Shown: positions 41,085 through 49,546 of the stretch, piece after piece | How positions within the stretch are numbered: position 1 is the first letter of the stretch | How the letters are laid out: every line of letters begins with the position of its first letter | NCBI GenBank assembly: GCA_038316385.1 | Contig: JBBQAN010000012.1 | Location: forward strand, 27,298-91,297 | Origin: SZAS-103 sp038316385 | GTDB lineage: Bacteria > Pseudomonadota > Gammaproteobacteria > Xanthomonadales > Xanthomonadaceae | Reading direction: 5' to 3' | DNA: 64,000 nucleotides | Translations under genes and position numbers: made by a program | Notes under the pieces: model-generated | Told to the model about the DNA's origin: nothing | Database searches by the model: none | The model's input: the letters and a program-made list of their open reading frames with translations, nothing else

Positions 41085-43460
41085 ATGAACAGCACCATGC
41101 ACGACCACGCGTCGCACAATCCGGACCCATCGTCTACGGTCGATTCTCTTGCGGGCGGCGGGCACGCCGTTGCAGCCGGAGCCACGGACCCCGTCTGTGG
41201 CATGACGGTGGATCCATTCACAGCAAAGTTCAGCGCGACGCATCACACGCAGACGTATTACTTCTGCTCGATGGGTTGCCACGACAAGTTCATCGCCGAG
41301 CCCGGGAAATATCTCAGTCCCGCTGCGGCGACGGTCGCTCCTGTCGCCGCGGGCGCGCAATGGACGTGCCCGATGCATCCGCAAATCGTGCGCGACGCGC
41401 CGGGGGCGTGTCCGATCTGCGGCATGGCGCTGGAGCCGATGGTGCCGAGTGCCGATGACAGCCATGCCCAGGCCGAGATCGCGGCGATACGTCGCAAGTT
41501 ATGGATCAGCATCGCGCTGACAACGCCGGTTTTTCTGGTTGCGATGGTGCCGCACATGACCGGTTGGCATGCACCGGCCTGGACCGCGTGGCTTGAGTTC
41601 GTTCTCGGATCGGTCGTAGTGCTTTGGGGCGGCGCGACTTTTTTCCAGCGGTTCTGGACGTCGCTGCGCAACCGCTCGCCGAACATGTACACACTGATCG
41701 GCGTCGGCGTTGGCGTGTCATGGGTTTACAGCGTCATCGCGTTTTTTGCGCCATCCATCTTTCCGGCTGCGTTTCGCGACTCCCATGGTCACGTCGGTCT
41801 GTATTTTGCAGCGGCGGCCGTCATCATCACCTTGGTGTTGTTGGGTGAATGGCTCGAACTGCGTGCGCGCAACCGTACCAGCGATGCGGTGCGAGCCTTG
41901 TTGGGTCTTGCTCCGAAAACCGCTCGCCGGATTGCCGAGGACGGCAGCGAACAGGACGTGCCGCTCGAACAGGTCGTCAAAGGCGATCGCCTGCGCATCC
42001 GCCCCGGCGAGAAGGTGCCCGTCGACGGCATCGTGCTGGAAGGGCGCAGCAGCATTGACGAGTCGATGCTCAGTGGCGAACCGATCCCGGTCGAAAAGCA
42101 GACCGATGCGAAACTGATCGCCGGCACGCTCAACCAGACCGGCAGCCTGGTGATGCGCGCCGAGAAGGTCGGTGCCGAGACCTTGCTCGCGCAGATCGTG
42201 CAACTGGTCGCCAATGCGCAGCGCACGCGTGCGCCGTTGCAACGCATGGCCGATCGCGTGGCCCGTTGGTTCGTGCCGGCGGTGATTGCCGCTTCGCTGA
42301 TCACGTTCGGCATCTGGGCAAAATGGGGCCCGGAACCAAGGCTGGCGTATGCCTTGATCAACGCAGTCGCCGTGCTGATCATCGCCTGCCCCTGTGCATT
42401 GGGCTTGGCTACACCGATCTCGATCATGGTCGCTACCGGCCGGGGCGCGCAGATGGGCGTGTTGTTTCGCGATGCCGAAGCGATCGAGACTCTTGAGAAG
42501 GTCGATGTACTGGTGGTCGACAAGACCGGCACCCTGACCATGGGCAAGCCGGCGCTGACCGATGTCATTGCGTTCGGCGGTGCCGACGAGGGTCGGGTGC
42601 TGGCGCTGGCCGCCGCACTCGAGCGCGGCAGCGAACATCCGCTGGCAGCGGCGATTCTTGCCGGCGCGAAGGAACGTTCCGCTGCAGAACTGAAGGTCGA
42701 GGGCTTTGAATCGCAAACCGGTCGCGGCGTCACCGGCACGGTGGAGGGTCATCGGGTGGCACTGGGCAACCGCGCGCTCATGGAAGCCGAGAAGGTCGAT
42801 ACCGGCCGGGCCTCCTCTCAGGCCGAGACCCTGCGTATCGATGGCAAGACGGTGATGTTTGTCGCCGCGAACGGCGTGCTGGCCGGGCTCGTCGCGGTGG
42901 CTGACCCGATCAAACCGAATTCCGTCGAAGCGTTGCAGGCCATCCGTGCTGCCGGAATCGAAGTGATCATGCTCACCGGCGACAATGCCACCACCGCAAA
43001 GTCGGTCGCTGCCAAGCTCGGCATCGAACGCGTAGAAGCCGACGTGCAACCGGCCGACAAGGCGCGCATTGTCGGCGAACTCAAGGCGCAGGGTCGTCGA
43101 GTGGCGATGGCCGGTGACGGCGTCAACGATGCGCCCGCACTCGCCTTGGCCGATGTCGGCATCGCGATGGGATCGGGTACCGACATCGCGATGGAAAGTG
43201 CCAAGGTGACCTTGGTCAAGGGCGATCTGCGCGGCATCGTGCGCGCCCGGGAGCTGTCGCAAGCCGCAGTACGCAACATCCACCAGAACCTGTTTTTCGC
43301 GTTTTTCTACAACTCCATCGGCATTCCCATCGCCGCCGGCGTGTTGTACCCGTGGACGGGCTGGTTGCTGAGTCCAGCGATCGCCGCATTGGCCATGAGC
43401 TTGAGTTCGGTCTCGGTGATCACCAATGCGCTGCGGCTGCGACGAGCCTCTGTGGACTGA
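41085..43460 (+). CDS. copA: Cu(I)-transporting P-type ATPase with YHS and HMBD domains
   Basis: A 791-aa P1B-type ATPase exporting Cu(I) from cytoplasm to periplasm. It lacks a classical HMA domain. Instead residues 30-75 form a YHS domain (DPVCGMTV, YYFCSMGCHDKF) and residues 90-120 a heavy-metal-binding domain (WTCPMHPQIVRDAPGACPICGM). The Cu(I) signature is complete: CPC in IIACPCALGLATP near 434, NLFFAFFYNSIGIP in helix 7, and MSLSS in helix 8. The phosphorylation site is DKTGTLT near 478, with GSEHPLAAAIL and GDGVNDAPAL following. Met/His occur in the N-terminal leader. AGGGA precedes the ATG. Confidence 0.95.
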   Translation: MNSTMHDHASHNPDPSSTVDSLAGGGHAVAAGATDPVCGMTVDPFTAKFSATHHTQTYYFCSMGCHDKFIAEPGKYLSPAAATVAPVAAGAQWTCPMHPQIVRDAPGACPICGMALEPMVPSADDSHAQAEIAAIRRKLWISIALTTPVFLVAMVPHMTGWHAPAWTAWLEFVLGSVVVLWGGATFFQRFWTSLRNRSPNMYTLIGVGVGVSWVYSVIAFFAPSIFPAAFRDSHGHVGLYFAAAAVIITLVLLGEWLELRARNRTSDAVRALLGLAPKTARRIAEDGSEQDVPLEQVVKGDRLRIRPGEKVPVDGIVLEGRSSIDESMLSGEPIPVEKQTDAKLIAGTLNQTGSLVMRAEKVGAETLLAQIVQLVANAQRTRAPLQRMADRVARWFVPAVIAASLITFGIWAKWGPEPRLAYALINAVAVLIIACPCALGLATPISIMVATGRGAQMGVLFRDAEAIETLEKVDVLVVDKTGTLTMGKPALTDVIAFGGADEGRVLALAAALERGSEHPLAAAILAGAKERSAAELKVEGFESQTGRGVTGTVEGHRVALGNRALMEAEKVDTGRASSQAETLRIDGKTVMFVAANGVLAGLVAVADPIKPNSVEALQAIRAAGIEVIMLTGDNATTAKSVAAKLGIERVEADVQPADKARIVGELKAQGRRVAMAGDGVNDAPALALADVGIAMGSGTDIAMESAKVTLVKGDLRGIVRARELSQAAVRNIHQNLFFAFFYNSIGIPIAAGVLYPWTGWLLSPAIAALAMSLSSVSVITNALRLRRASVD

Positions 43461-43591
43461 GCGTTGCATCGGGGGTGCTGGATGTCGGACTGGAGTATGT
43501 GCCGGCGATTTTCCAGTCGTTGTTCATGCGTAGTGAGTCTGGCGGCTCGTACAGAGCTGCTTTGCGCAACACCTTCTTTCCCGGGTTGCTA

Positions 43592-43858
43592 ATGACCGCG
43601 GAACAATCCAGAAAGACTGCTTGCCTGTATCGGATGGTCATGGACAAGCATGTCTGCCCCTACGGCCTGAAGGCGCGCTATTTGCTCAAGTCGGAAGGGT
43701 ATGAGGTGGATGATCACTGGTTGACGACGCGGGAGGAGACCGATGCGTTCAAGTCCGAACACAATGTGGAAACTACGTCGCAGATTTTCATCGTCGGCGA
43801 GCGGATCGGCGGCTATGACGCATTGCGCCGCCATCTGGGCAAACCGGTCAAGGACTAG
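43592..43858 (+). CDS. Glutaredoxin-like protein
   Basis: An 88-aa thioredoxin-fold protein with the active site VCPYGLKARYLL (Cys22, monothiol CPYG). The glutathione-binding GG region appears as ERIGGYDALRRHL. The usual cis-Pro of the TVPQIFI strand is replaced by Ser (TTSQIFI), which is odd for a working glutaredoxin. It resembles glutaredoxin-like proteins found beside methylamine/DoxX-type genes. The frame is open upstream across the end of the ATPase gene; ATG 43592 lacks a clear ribosome-binding site, and 43526 is an alternative. It lies 131 bp after the Cu-ATPase gene. Confidence 0.75.
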   Translation: MTAEQSRKTACLYRMVMDKHVCPYGLKARYLLKSEGYEVDDHWLTTREETDAFKSEHNVETTSQIFIVGERIGGYDALRRHLGKPVKD

Positions 43859-43929
43859 GACGCCGTCACCTATACGTCGGTGATAACTGCACTTGACCCG
43901 AGGACTAAAATGACAAGGATTGTTCAGTC

Positions 43930-45270
43930 GTGAAACCTGCGTCTCCCACCTGTATTTCTGCACTGCCAAGTGGCTGTGCAATCGAGTCGCTGAATAGCGA
44001 ATGCTTCTGCATCACGCTCGACAAGCAAGCACTGCGCCACGTGCTGCAATCACAACTGCAGCAGCCAGACCTGTTCGCATTGATCGAGGAGCGCTGTCCG
44101 CACCTGTTTGCCGCCAATCCGGTCTTCGTTACTGCAGCTCATCGCGAGCGCATGGCAGAAATCGTTCGCGCGGTGACGTCAGTCGTTGCGCTGCCGGCGT
44201 ATCGGGAAGCCGTATTGGCCTCGGCACCCGAGATCGCCCGTCATGATCCCGGTGGCGCCCTCGGTGTTTTCTTTGGCTACGATTTCCATGTCACCGAAGG
44301 CGGGCTTGGTCTGATCGAGATCAATACCAATGCCGGCGGTGCGATGCTCAACGTCGCGCTGGCGCGTGCGCAGCGCGCCTGTTGCGGCACGCTGCTCGAT
44401 ACAGCCCCCGCGGCGGCGGCGATGGAAGACGCCATCGTCGCCATGTTTCGAAGGGAATGGCAGTTAAGCAAGCGCAGCGGATCGCTTCGTTGTATCGCCA
44501 TCGTCGACGAGGCGCCGCAACAGCAATACTTGTACCCGGACTTCCTGCTGTTCCAGGATCTTTTCCGACGTCATGGCTTCGAGGCGATCATCGCCGACCC
44601 TTCGGAGTTGTCGCTGCGCGATGGTGTTCTCCGGCACGGACATTCGATCGTGGACCTGGTCTACAACCGGTTGACGGATTTTTCGCTGCACGAGCCTGCC
44701 AATGCCGTGCTGCGCGAAGCCTACCTTCAGCACGCCGCAGCGGTGACGCCGCATCCGCAGGCACATGCGCTCTACGCAGATAAACGCAATCTGGCGCTGC
44801 TGAGCGACGATCTGGAACTGCAGGCGCTTAGCGTGCCGAAACCCACCCGCGACATTTTGCTGGCCGGAATTCCCGCTACCAAGCGCGTCGATCCCGCTGA
44901 CGCCGAGCGCTTGTGGGCCCAGCGGCGCACGCTGTTTTTCAAGCCCGCCAAAGGTTTCGGCAGTCGCGCCGCATACCGTGGGGACAAGCTCACCCGACGG
45001 GTCTGGCAGGAGATTCTGGAGGGCGACTACGTTGCCCAGGCGATTGTCGCGCCGGGCCAACGCGTCATCTCCAGTCAGACGCCACTGCAGACGTTGAAAT
45101 TCGACGTACGCAACTACGTTTACGACGGCATGGTGCAGTGGCTGAGCGCACGGCTTTATCAAGGCCAGACCACCAACTTCCGCACCCCGGGCGGCGGCTT
45201 TGCACCGGTCTACGTCCAGCCGCAGATCGCCACGACCGACGCGCAAGCTCCCACGAAAATGATCGGATAA
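43930..45270 (+). CDS. ATP-grasp-like protein, apparently circularly permuted
   Basis: A 446-aa protein without a firm family name. The putative metal-binding motif GLGLIEINTNAGGAMLN comes early (near residue 127). The nucleotide-binding Lys segment RTLFFKPAKGFGSRAAYRG comes late (near 336), followed by LKFDVRNYVYDGMVQWLSARLYQGQTTNFRTPGGG. This order is the reverse of a standard ATP-grasp and fits circularly permuted ATP-grasp ligases, which join a carboxylate to an amine. It starts with GTG behind AAGGA. No cognate substrate is evident. It lies between a glutaredoxin gene and a tiny ORF. Confidence 0.6.
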   Translation: MKPASPTCISALPSGCAIESLNSECFCITLDKQALRHVLQSQLQQPDLFALIEERCPHLFAANPVFVTAAHRERMAEIVRAVTSVVALPAYREAVLASAPEIARHDPGGALGVFFGYDFHVTEGGLGLIEINTNAGGAMLNVALARAQRACCGTLLDTAPAAAAMEDAIVAMFRREWQLSKRSGSLRCIAIVDEAPQQQYLYPDFLLFQDLFRRHGFEAIIADPSELSLRDGVLRHGHSIVDLVYNRLTDFSLHEPANAVLREAYLQHAAAVTPHPQAHALYADKRNLALLSDDLELQALSVPKPTRDILLAGIPATKRVDPADAERLWAQRRTLFFKPAKGFGSRAAYRGDKLTRRVWQEILEGDYVAQAIVAPGQRVISSQTPLQTLKFDVRNYVYDGMVQWLSARLYQGQTTNFRTPGGGFAPVYVQPQIATTDAQAPTKMIG

Positions 45271-45272
45271 GC

Positions 45273-45365
45273 ATGAGCGAATGCCCTCACTGTATTGAAC
45301 TGTGGTCCGCTGCTGCGCTCACTGCTCCAGTCATGATGGATCAGCTCAGGCGAGCTGCTGAATAG
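45273..45365 (+). CDS. Tiny ORF with CPHC motif, directly after the ATP-grasp gene
   Basis: Thirty codons, MSECPHCIELW and on to QLRRAAE, starting two bases after the stop of the ATP-grasp-like gene. The spacing suggests translational coupling, but the upstream ribosome-binding site is weak and nothing independent supports expression. It could be a chance ORF, a small metal-binding peptide, or a substrate of the ligase. Confidence 0.25.
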   Translation: MSECPHCIELWSAAALTAPVMMDQLRRAAE

Positions 45366-45465
45366 CGGAGCGGATTGGTCATCTGCCGAGACAACGCCCA
45401 CCGATCGTCAATGCACGATGCCAGTCTGACGATGCCCGCGGCGCTGGATTGAGATTTCTCTAAAA

Positions 45466-48400
45466 TCAACCCAGCACGATGCGAATCCGATGTTCGCCGC
45501 CGTCGTCGATCAATGGAATTTGCGCGGAAGACTCTTGCGCGGAGCGTTCGCCGCTCGTCGCGCCATCGATTTCAACCGATGCGATGCCGCCGCAGACGCC
45601 ATGCGGATTCTCGACCGCAATCGCGTAGCGCGTCGAACGATAGCGGTACGTGATGCTGAAACCTGGCCATGCCTTGGGAATGCATGGATTGATCGACAGA
45701 CGATCGCCGCGCACATGGAAACCGAACACGGCTTCCAGGCCCGCACGATACAACCATCCGGCCGAGCCGCTATACCACGTCCAGCCGCCGCGTCCGACCA
45801 GCGGCGCGACCGAATACACATCGGCACAGGACACGTACGGCTCGACCTTGTAGCACTCGATGGCGCTCGCGGTGTCGGCATGGCGGATTGGATTGAGGAT
45901 GCCGAACAGTTCGCCGGCCTTGTCGCCGTCGCCGAGTTTCGCCCATGCGAAAATCGACCAGATCGAACCGTGGGTGTATTGACCACCGTTCTCGCGGATG
46001 CCCGGCGGATAGCCCTTGATGTAGCCTGGATCATGGGTCGCGCGATCGAACGGCGGCGTGAACAGCATCGCGACCGCATTCTTGCGATCGATCAACTGCG
46101 TGTCCACCGCAGCCATTGCCTGCGCGGCACGGGTCGGTTCGGCGATTCCGGACATCGCGCTCCACGATTGCGCGATCGCATCGATTTTGCATTCGTCGCT
46201 GCCGGCCGAACCGAGCGGCGTACCGTCGTCGTAGTAACCGCGCCGATACCAGGCGCCGTCCCAACCCGCCGTTTCAAGCGCGGCCTTGATCGTGACCGTG
46301 TATTGCCGCCAGCGTATTGCACGGTCATGATCGCCGCGCAATTCTGCAATCGGCGCGAAGCGCGCAATCGTATCGAGCAGGAACCACGCCAGCCACACAC
46401 TTTCGCCCTTGCCTTTCACGCCGACGCGATTCATGCCGTCGTTCCAGTCGCCGGTACCGAACAATGGAAGATCGTGCGGACCGAGCGCGAGACTTGCGTC
46501 GAGCGCGCGTGCGCAGTGTTCGTACAGGCTGTCTTGTTGTTTCGACACCGTCGGCTGGAAGAACGCTTCGAGTTCGCCTTCCTTGAGCAGTGCACCTTCG
46601 AGAAACGGCACGACTTCGTCGAGTACCGCGCAGTCGTCGCTGACTTCGATGTAATGCAGCGCGACATAGGCCAGCCAGATGCGGTCGTCAGTCATCCTTG
46701 TGCGAATGCCCTGCCCGGCCGGCGGCAGCCACCAATGCTGCACATCACCCTCGACGAATTGCCGCGCGGCCGAACGCAACAGATGTTCGCGCGCGATGTC
46801 CGGTCGTGCGATGCACAGCGCCATCGCGTCCTGCAACTGATCGCGAAAACCGTATGCACCGCTCGACTGGTAATACGCGGTGCGCGCCCACATCCGGCAT
46901 GCCAGGGTTTGATACAACAGCCAATCGTTGAACAGGATGTCCATCGCGCGATCGGGCGTCTCGACTTGCACCGCGCCGACCACGCCGTCCCACAACGCAT
47001 CGACTTCGCGCAGCACAGCGTCGAGATCGACTTGTCGATATTGTTCGACGAGCGCCTGCGCATCCGCTTGCGAAGCCGCATCGCCGAGCAGAAACACGAT
47101 CTCGGTTTGCGCATCCGGCGCGAGTTCGATGTCGGTCTGCAATGCGGCGCATGGATCGAGTGCCGCGCCGACACGGCCGGACAAGGATGCGCCGCGCAGC
47201 AAGACGGCAGGACGATCGACCGCTCCGAGATAGCCGAGAAATTCGCCGCGATCGCCGGTGCAGGAGGTTTGCACGCCGCATAAATCGGCGAACGCCACGC
47301 GCTCGCCGAAGTCGGCGCGCCAGGCATTGCGGGCGAACAATGCGCCGGTCGCAGCGTCGATGCTGGTGACCACAAATGGCGCAGGCACGGTTCCGTTCGG
47401 GCCGAGCGCCCATTCCGCATAGGCGGTGATCGACAGCCGCCGCGTCGTTGCAGAACGATTGCGGATGCGCAGGCGCGATAGTTTCACCGAATCGCCGGGC
47501 GGCACCATTTGCAGAAGTTCGACGTCGATACCGTGCGCCGTGTGCGCGTAGCGGCTGTAGCCTTTGCCGTGATGCGTGGTGTAAGTCGCGTTCGGCGTGC
47601 GAATCGGCTGCGCCGCGGCGCTCCACAACACGCCGCTGTCCATGTCGCGCAGATAGATCGCTTCGTGCGGGGCATCGCTCACCGGATCGTTCGGCCATGG
47701 CGTCAACGGATTCTGCTGGCTGTTGAGCGAGAACGTATGGCCGCCGCCTTCGGCGGTTGCAAGGAAACCGAACGTCGGATTCGCGACCACGTTCGTCCAC
47801 GGCGTCGGAGTGCAGCGCATGTCGTCGAGGACGATGCTGTATTCGCGCCCGTCATGCACGAAACTACCGTAGCCGTTGTCGAATTCGATGGCGTTTTCCG
47901 CAGTGTCCGGCGTGGATGTCATGCCGACCTTCGCGCTCGGTGCAGGCGTCGGAGTCTTCATCTGCAGCATCGATGGAGCGGGATCGACCGCATCGACGTG
48001 CGCATTCGCTGCATCCCGCTGCATGCCGCCTTGCGCGGCGTCGAGCACAACACGGGCGGCAGTCGCCAATCCATCGCGCAGCATATCGTCGATCGCGTCG
48101 TTGCGCAGCGCGAACACGCCGGCAGACGCGCCATCGGCATCGGCCTGCAACCGAGCCGTTTGCGCTTGCGACAATTCCATCAGCGACTTTTGCAACGCGT
48201 CGACCGCGCTTGCGGCAGCGGTGTTCAGAACCACCACATCGACGCCGAGACGCTGCGCGCGCCAGTACAACTGCGCCTGCAACAACTCTTTGACACGGTC
48301 GATGTCTGCGACGTCGGCGATGCGCAGCAAGATGATTGGCCGATCGCCGGAGATGCTGCTCGCCCACAAGGTCGGCGACCCGCCTTTGCCGCGCTCGATT

Positions 48401-49395
48401 TGCGCGGCAGGCGCGCGCCACGCGGCATTGGAATACAGCAATGGCGTGATCAGTTCCCGGCAGCGCGCGGCTGCGGCGTCTTCGATCCCAAGCTGCGCGC
48501 ACTGCGTTTTCGCATGCTCGGCAGCTTCGGCCAGGACGCGATCGCAGCCATCCGGTCGAGGTCGGCTGCGTGCGAGCGCCAACGCCGCATCGCGCGTTGC
48601 GGCCATGCATGTCCAGAACGCGATCCGCACGCTGGCGCCGGGCGCGAGTTCGACCCGGCAGCGCAGGCTGAAAATCGGATCCAGCACGCAACCGGCAGTA
48701 TTCGACAATGCGTCATCAGTTTGCATCGCAACAGCATTGCGCAGTCTGCGGCCGCGACCGAGAAAGCGCATGCGATCGGTTTCGAATTCGGTGGAATCAT
48801 CGTTCAGTTCTTCGACGACTGCGACATGCGCTGCCCAGATCTCCGGCTCGTCGGGCGTTCGCCGACGGCGGTTCGCGAGCAGGACGCCGTCCTGCGCGAC
48901 CCATTCGGTCTGCACGAACATCTTGGAAAACGTCGTGTGCGCGGCGTCGGCTGCGGCCGATCCCAATACCAGTTCGGCATATGAGGTGAGTTCGACACTG
49001 CGCGCGTTGTCGCCATGATTGACGAGGGCGACGCGGCGCAATTCGGCATCGCAATCCGCAGCAACGCAGACATCCAGGATCGTCTCCAGGGCCCCATCGC
49101 GGCGCTCGCTGCGCACGCATCCATCCTGGTGTGTTGTTGCGAATGTGTCGGGTTCCGGGCCGCAAGGCTGCAAACCGGCCGACCAGACCGCGCCGCTGCC
49201 GGTGTCGCGCAGCAGGATGTAGCTGCCCCACGGATCGCAGGTCGGATCTTCACGCCAACGGCTGACGGCAAGATCGCGCCAGCGGCTGAAGCCCGATCCC
49301 GCGTCGGTGAGCATCACCGTATAGCGACCGTTGGACAGCAGATGCGCACGCGGCGCGATGCGCGAACGCGATGGATTGGACATTGATTCCTCCAT
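45466..49395 (-). CDS. GH94 family glycoside phosphorylase (beta-1,2-oligoglucan phosphorylase-like / NdvB C-terminal half)
   Basis: A 1309-aa cytosolic protein without signal peptide or membrane helices. It has two beta-sandwich GT36-type domains (RAHLLSNGRYTVMLTDAGSG at the N-terminus; NGYGSFVHDGREYSIVLDD near residue 530), then the (alpha/alpha)6 catalytic domain with general acid Asp in FGTGDWNDGMNRVG (near 985) and KGYPPGIRENGGQYTHG (near 1135). This is the layout of the C-terminal half of cyclic beta-1,2-glucan synthase and of stand-alone 1,2-beta-oligoglucan phosphorylases, which release alpha-glucose-1-phosphate. No GT84 synthase domain is present, so degradation is likelier. ATG 49395 has AAGGAGG; ATG 49383 is also possible. 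Divergent from the GH144 gene. Confidence 0.88.
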   Translation of the reverse strand: MEESMSNPSRSRIAPRAHLLSNGRYTVMLTDAGSGFSRWRDLAVSRWREDPTCDPWGSYILLRDTGSGAVWSAGLQPCGPEPDTFATTHQDGCVRSERRDGALETILDVCVAADCDAELRRVALVNHGDNARSVELTSYAELVLGSAAADAAHTTFSKMFVQTEWVAQDGVLLANRRRRTPDEPEIWAAHVAVVEELNDDSTEFETDRMRFLGRGRRLRNAVAMQTDDALSNTAGCVLDPIFSLRCRVELAPGASVRIAFWTCMAATRDAALALARSRPRPDGCDRVLAEAAEHAKTQCAQLGIEDAAAARCRELITPLLYSNAAWRAPAAQIERGKGGSPTLWASSISGDRPIILLRIADVADIDRVKELLQAQLYWRAQRLGVDVVVLNTAAASAVDALQKSLMELSQAQTARLQADADGASAGVFALRNDAIDDMLRDGLATAARVVLDAAQGGMQRDAANAHVDAVDPAPSMLQMKTPTPAPSAKVGMTSTPDTAENAIEFDNGYGSFVHDGREYSIVLDDMRCTPTPWTNVVANPTFGFLATAEGGGHTFSLNSQQNPLTPWPNDPVSDAPHEAIYLRDMDSGVLWSAAAQPIRTPNATYTTHHGKGYSRYAHTAHGIDVELLQMVPPGDSVKLSRLRIRNRSATTRRLSITAYAEWALGPNGTVPAPFVVTSIDAATGALFARNAWRADFGERVAFADLCGVQTSCTGDRGEFLGYLGAVDRPAVLLRGASLSGRVGAALDPCAALQTDIELAPDAQTEIVFLLGDAASQADAQALVEQYRQVDLDAVLREVDALWDGVVGAVQVETPDRAMDILFNDWLLYQTLACRMWARTAYYQSSGAYGFRDQLQDAMALCIARPDIAREHLLRSAARQFVEGDVQHWWLPPAGQGIRTRMTDDRIWLAYVALHYIEVSDDCAVLDEVVPFLEGALLKEGELEAFFQPTVSKQQDSLYEHCARALDASLALGPHDLPLFGTGDWNDGMNRVGVKGKGESVWLAWFLLDTIARFAPIAELRGDHDRAIRWRQYTVTIKAALETAGWDGAWYRRGYYDDGTPLGSAGSDECKIDAIAQSWSAMSGIAEPTRAAQAMAAVDTQLIDRKNAVAMLFTPPFDRATHDPGYIKGYPPGIRENGGQYTHGSIWSIFAWAKLGDGDKAGELFGILNPIRHADTASAIECYKVEPYVSCADVYSVAPLVGRGGWTWYSGSAGWLYRAGLEAVFGFHVRGDRLSINPCIPKAWPGFSITYRYRSTRYAIAVENPHGVCGGIASVEIDGATSGERSAQESSAQIPLIDDGGEHRIRIVLG

Positions 49396-49546
49396 GAACT
49401 TTCCTCCTTGATTGTCCGGCTTCCATGAAACTTCCGGTTGCCGCATGCCGAGCAGTACTGCCGCAAGCTCAATCCTACGCCCGTGGTGACGTGAGATTCA
49501 CGACGATGGGCTATGCTTTGATCAGATTCCGACCTCACGGGCTCCC

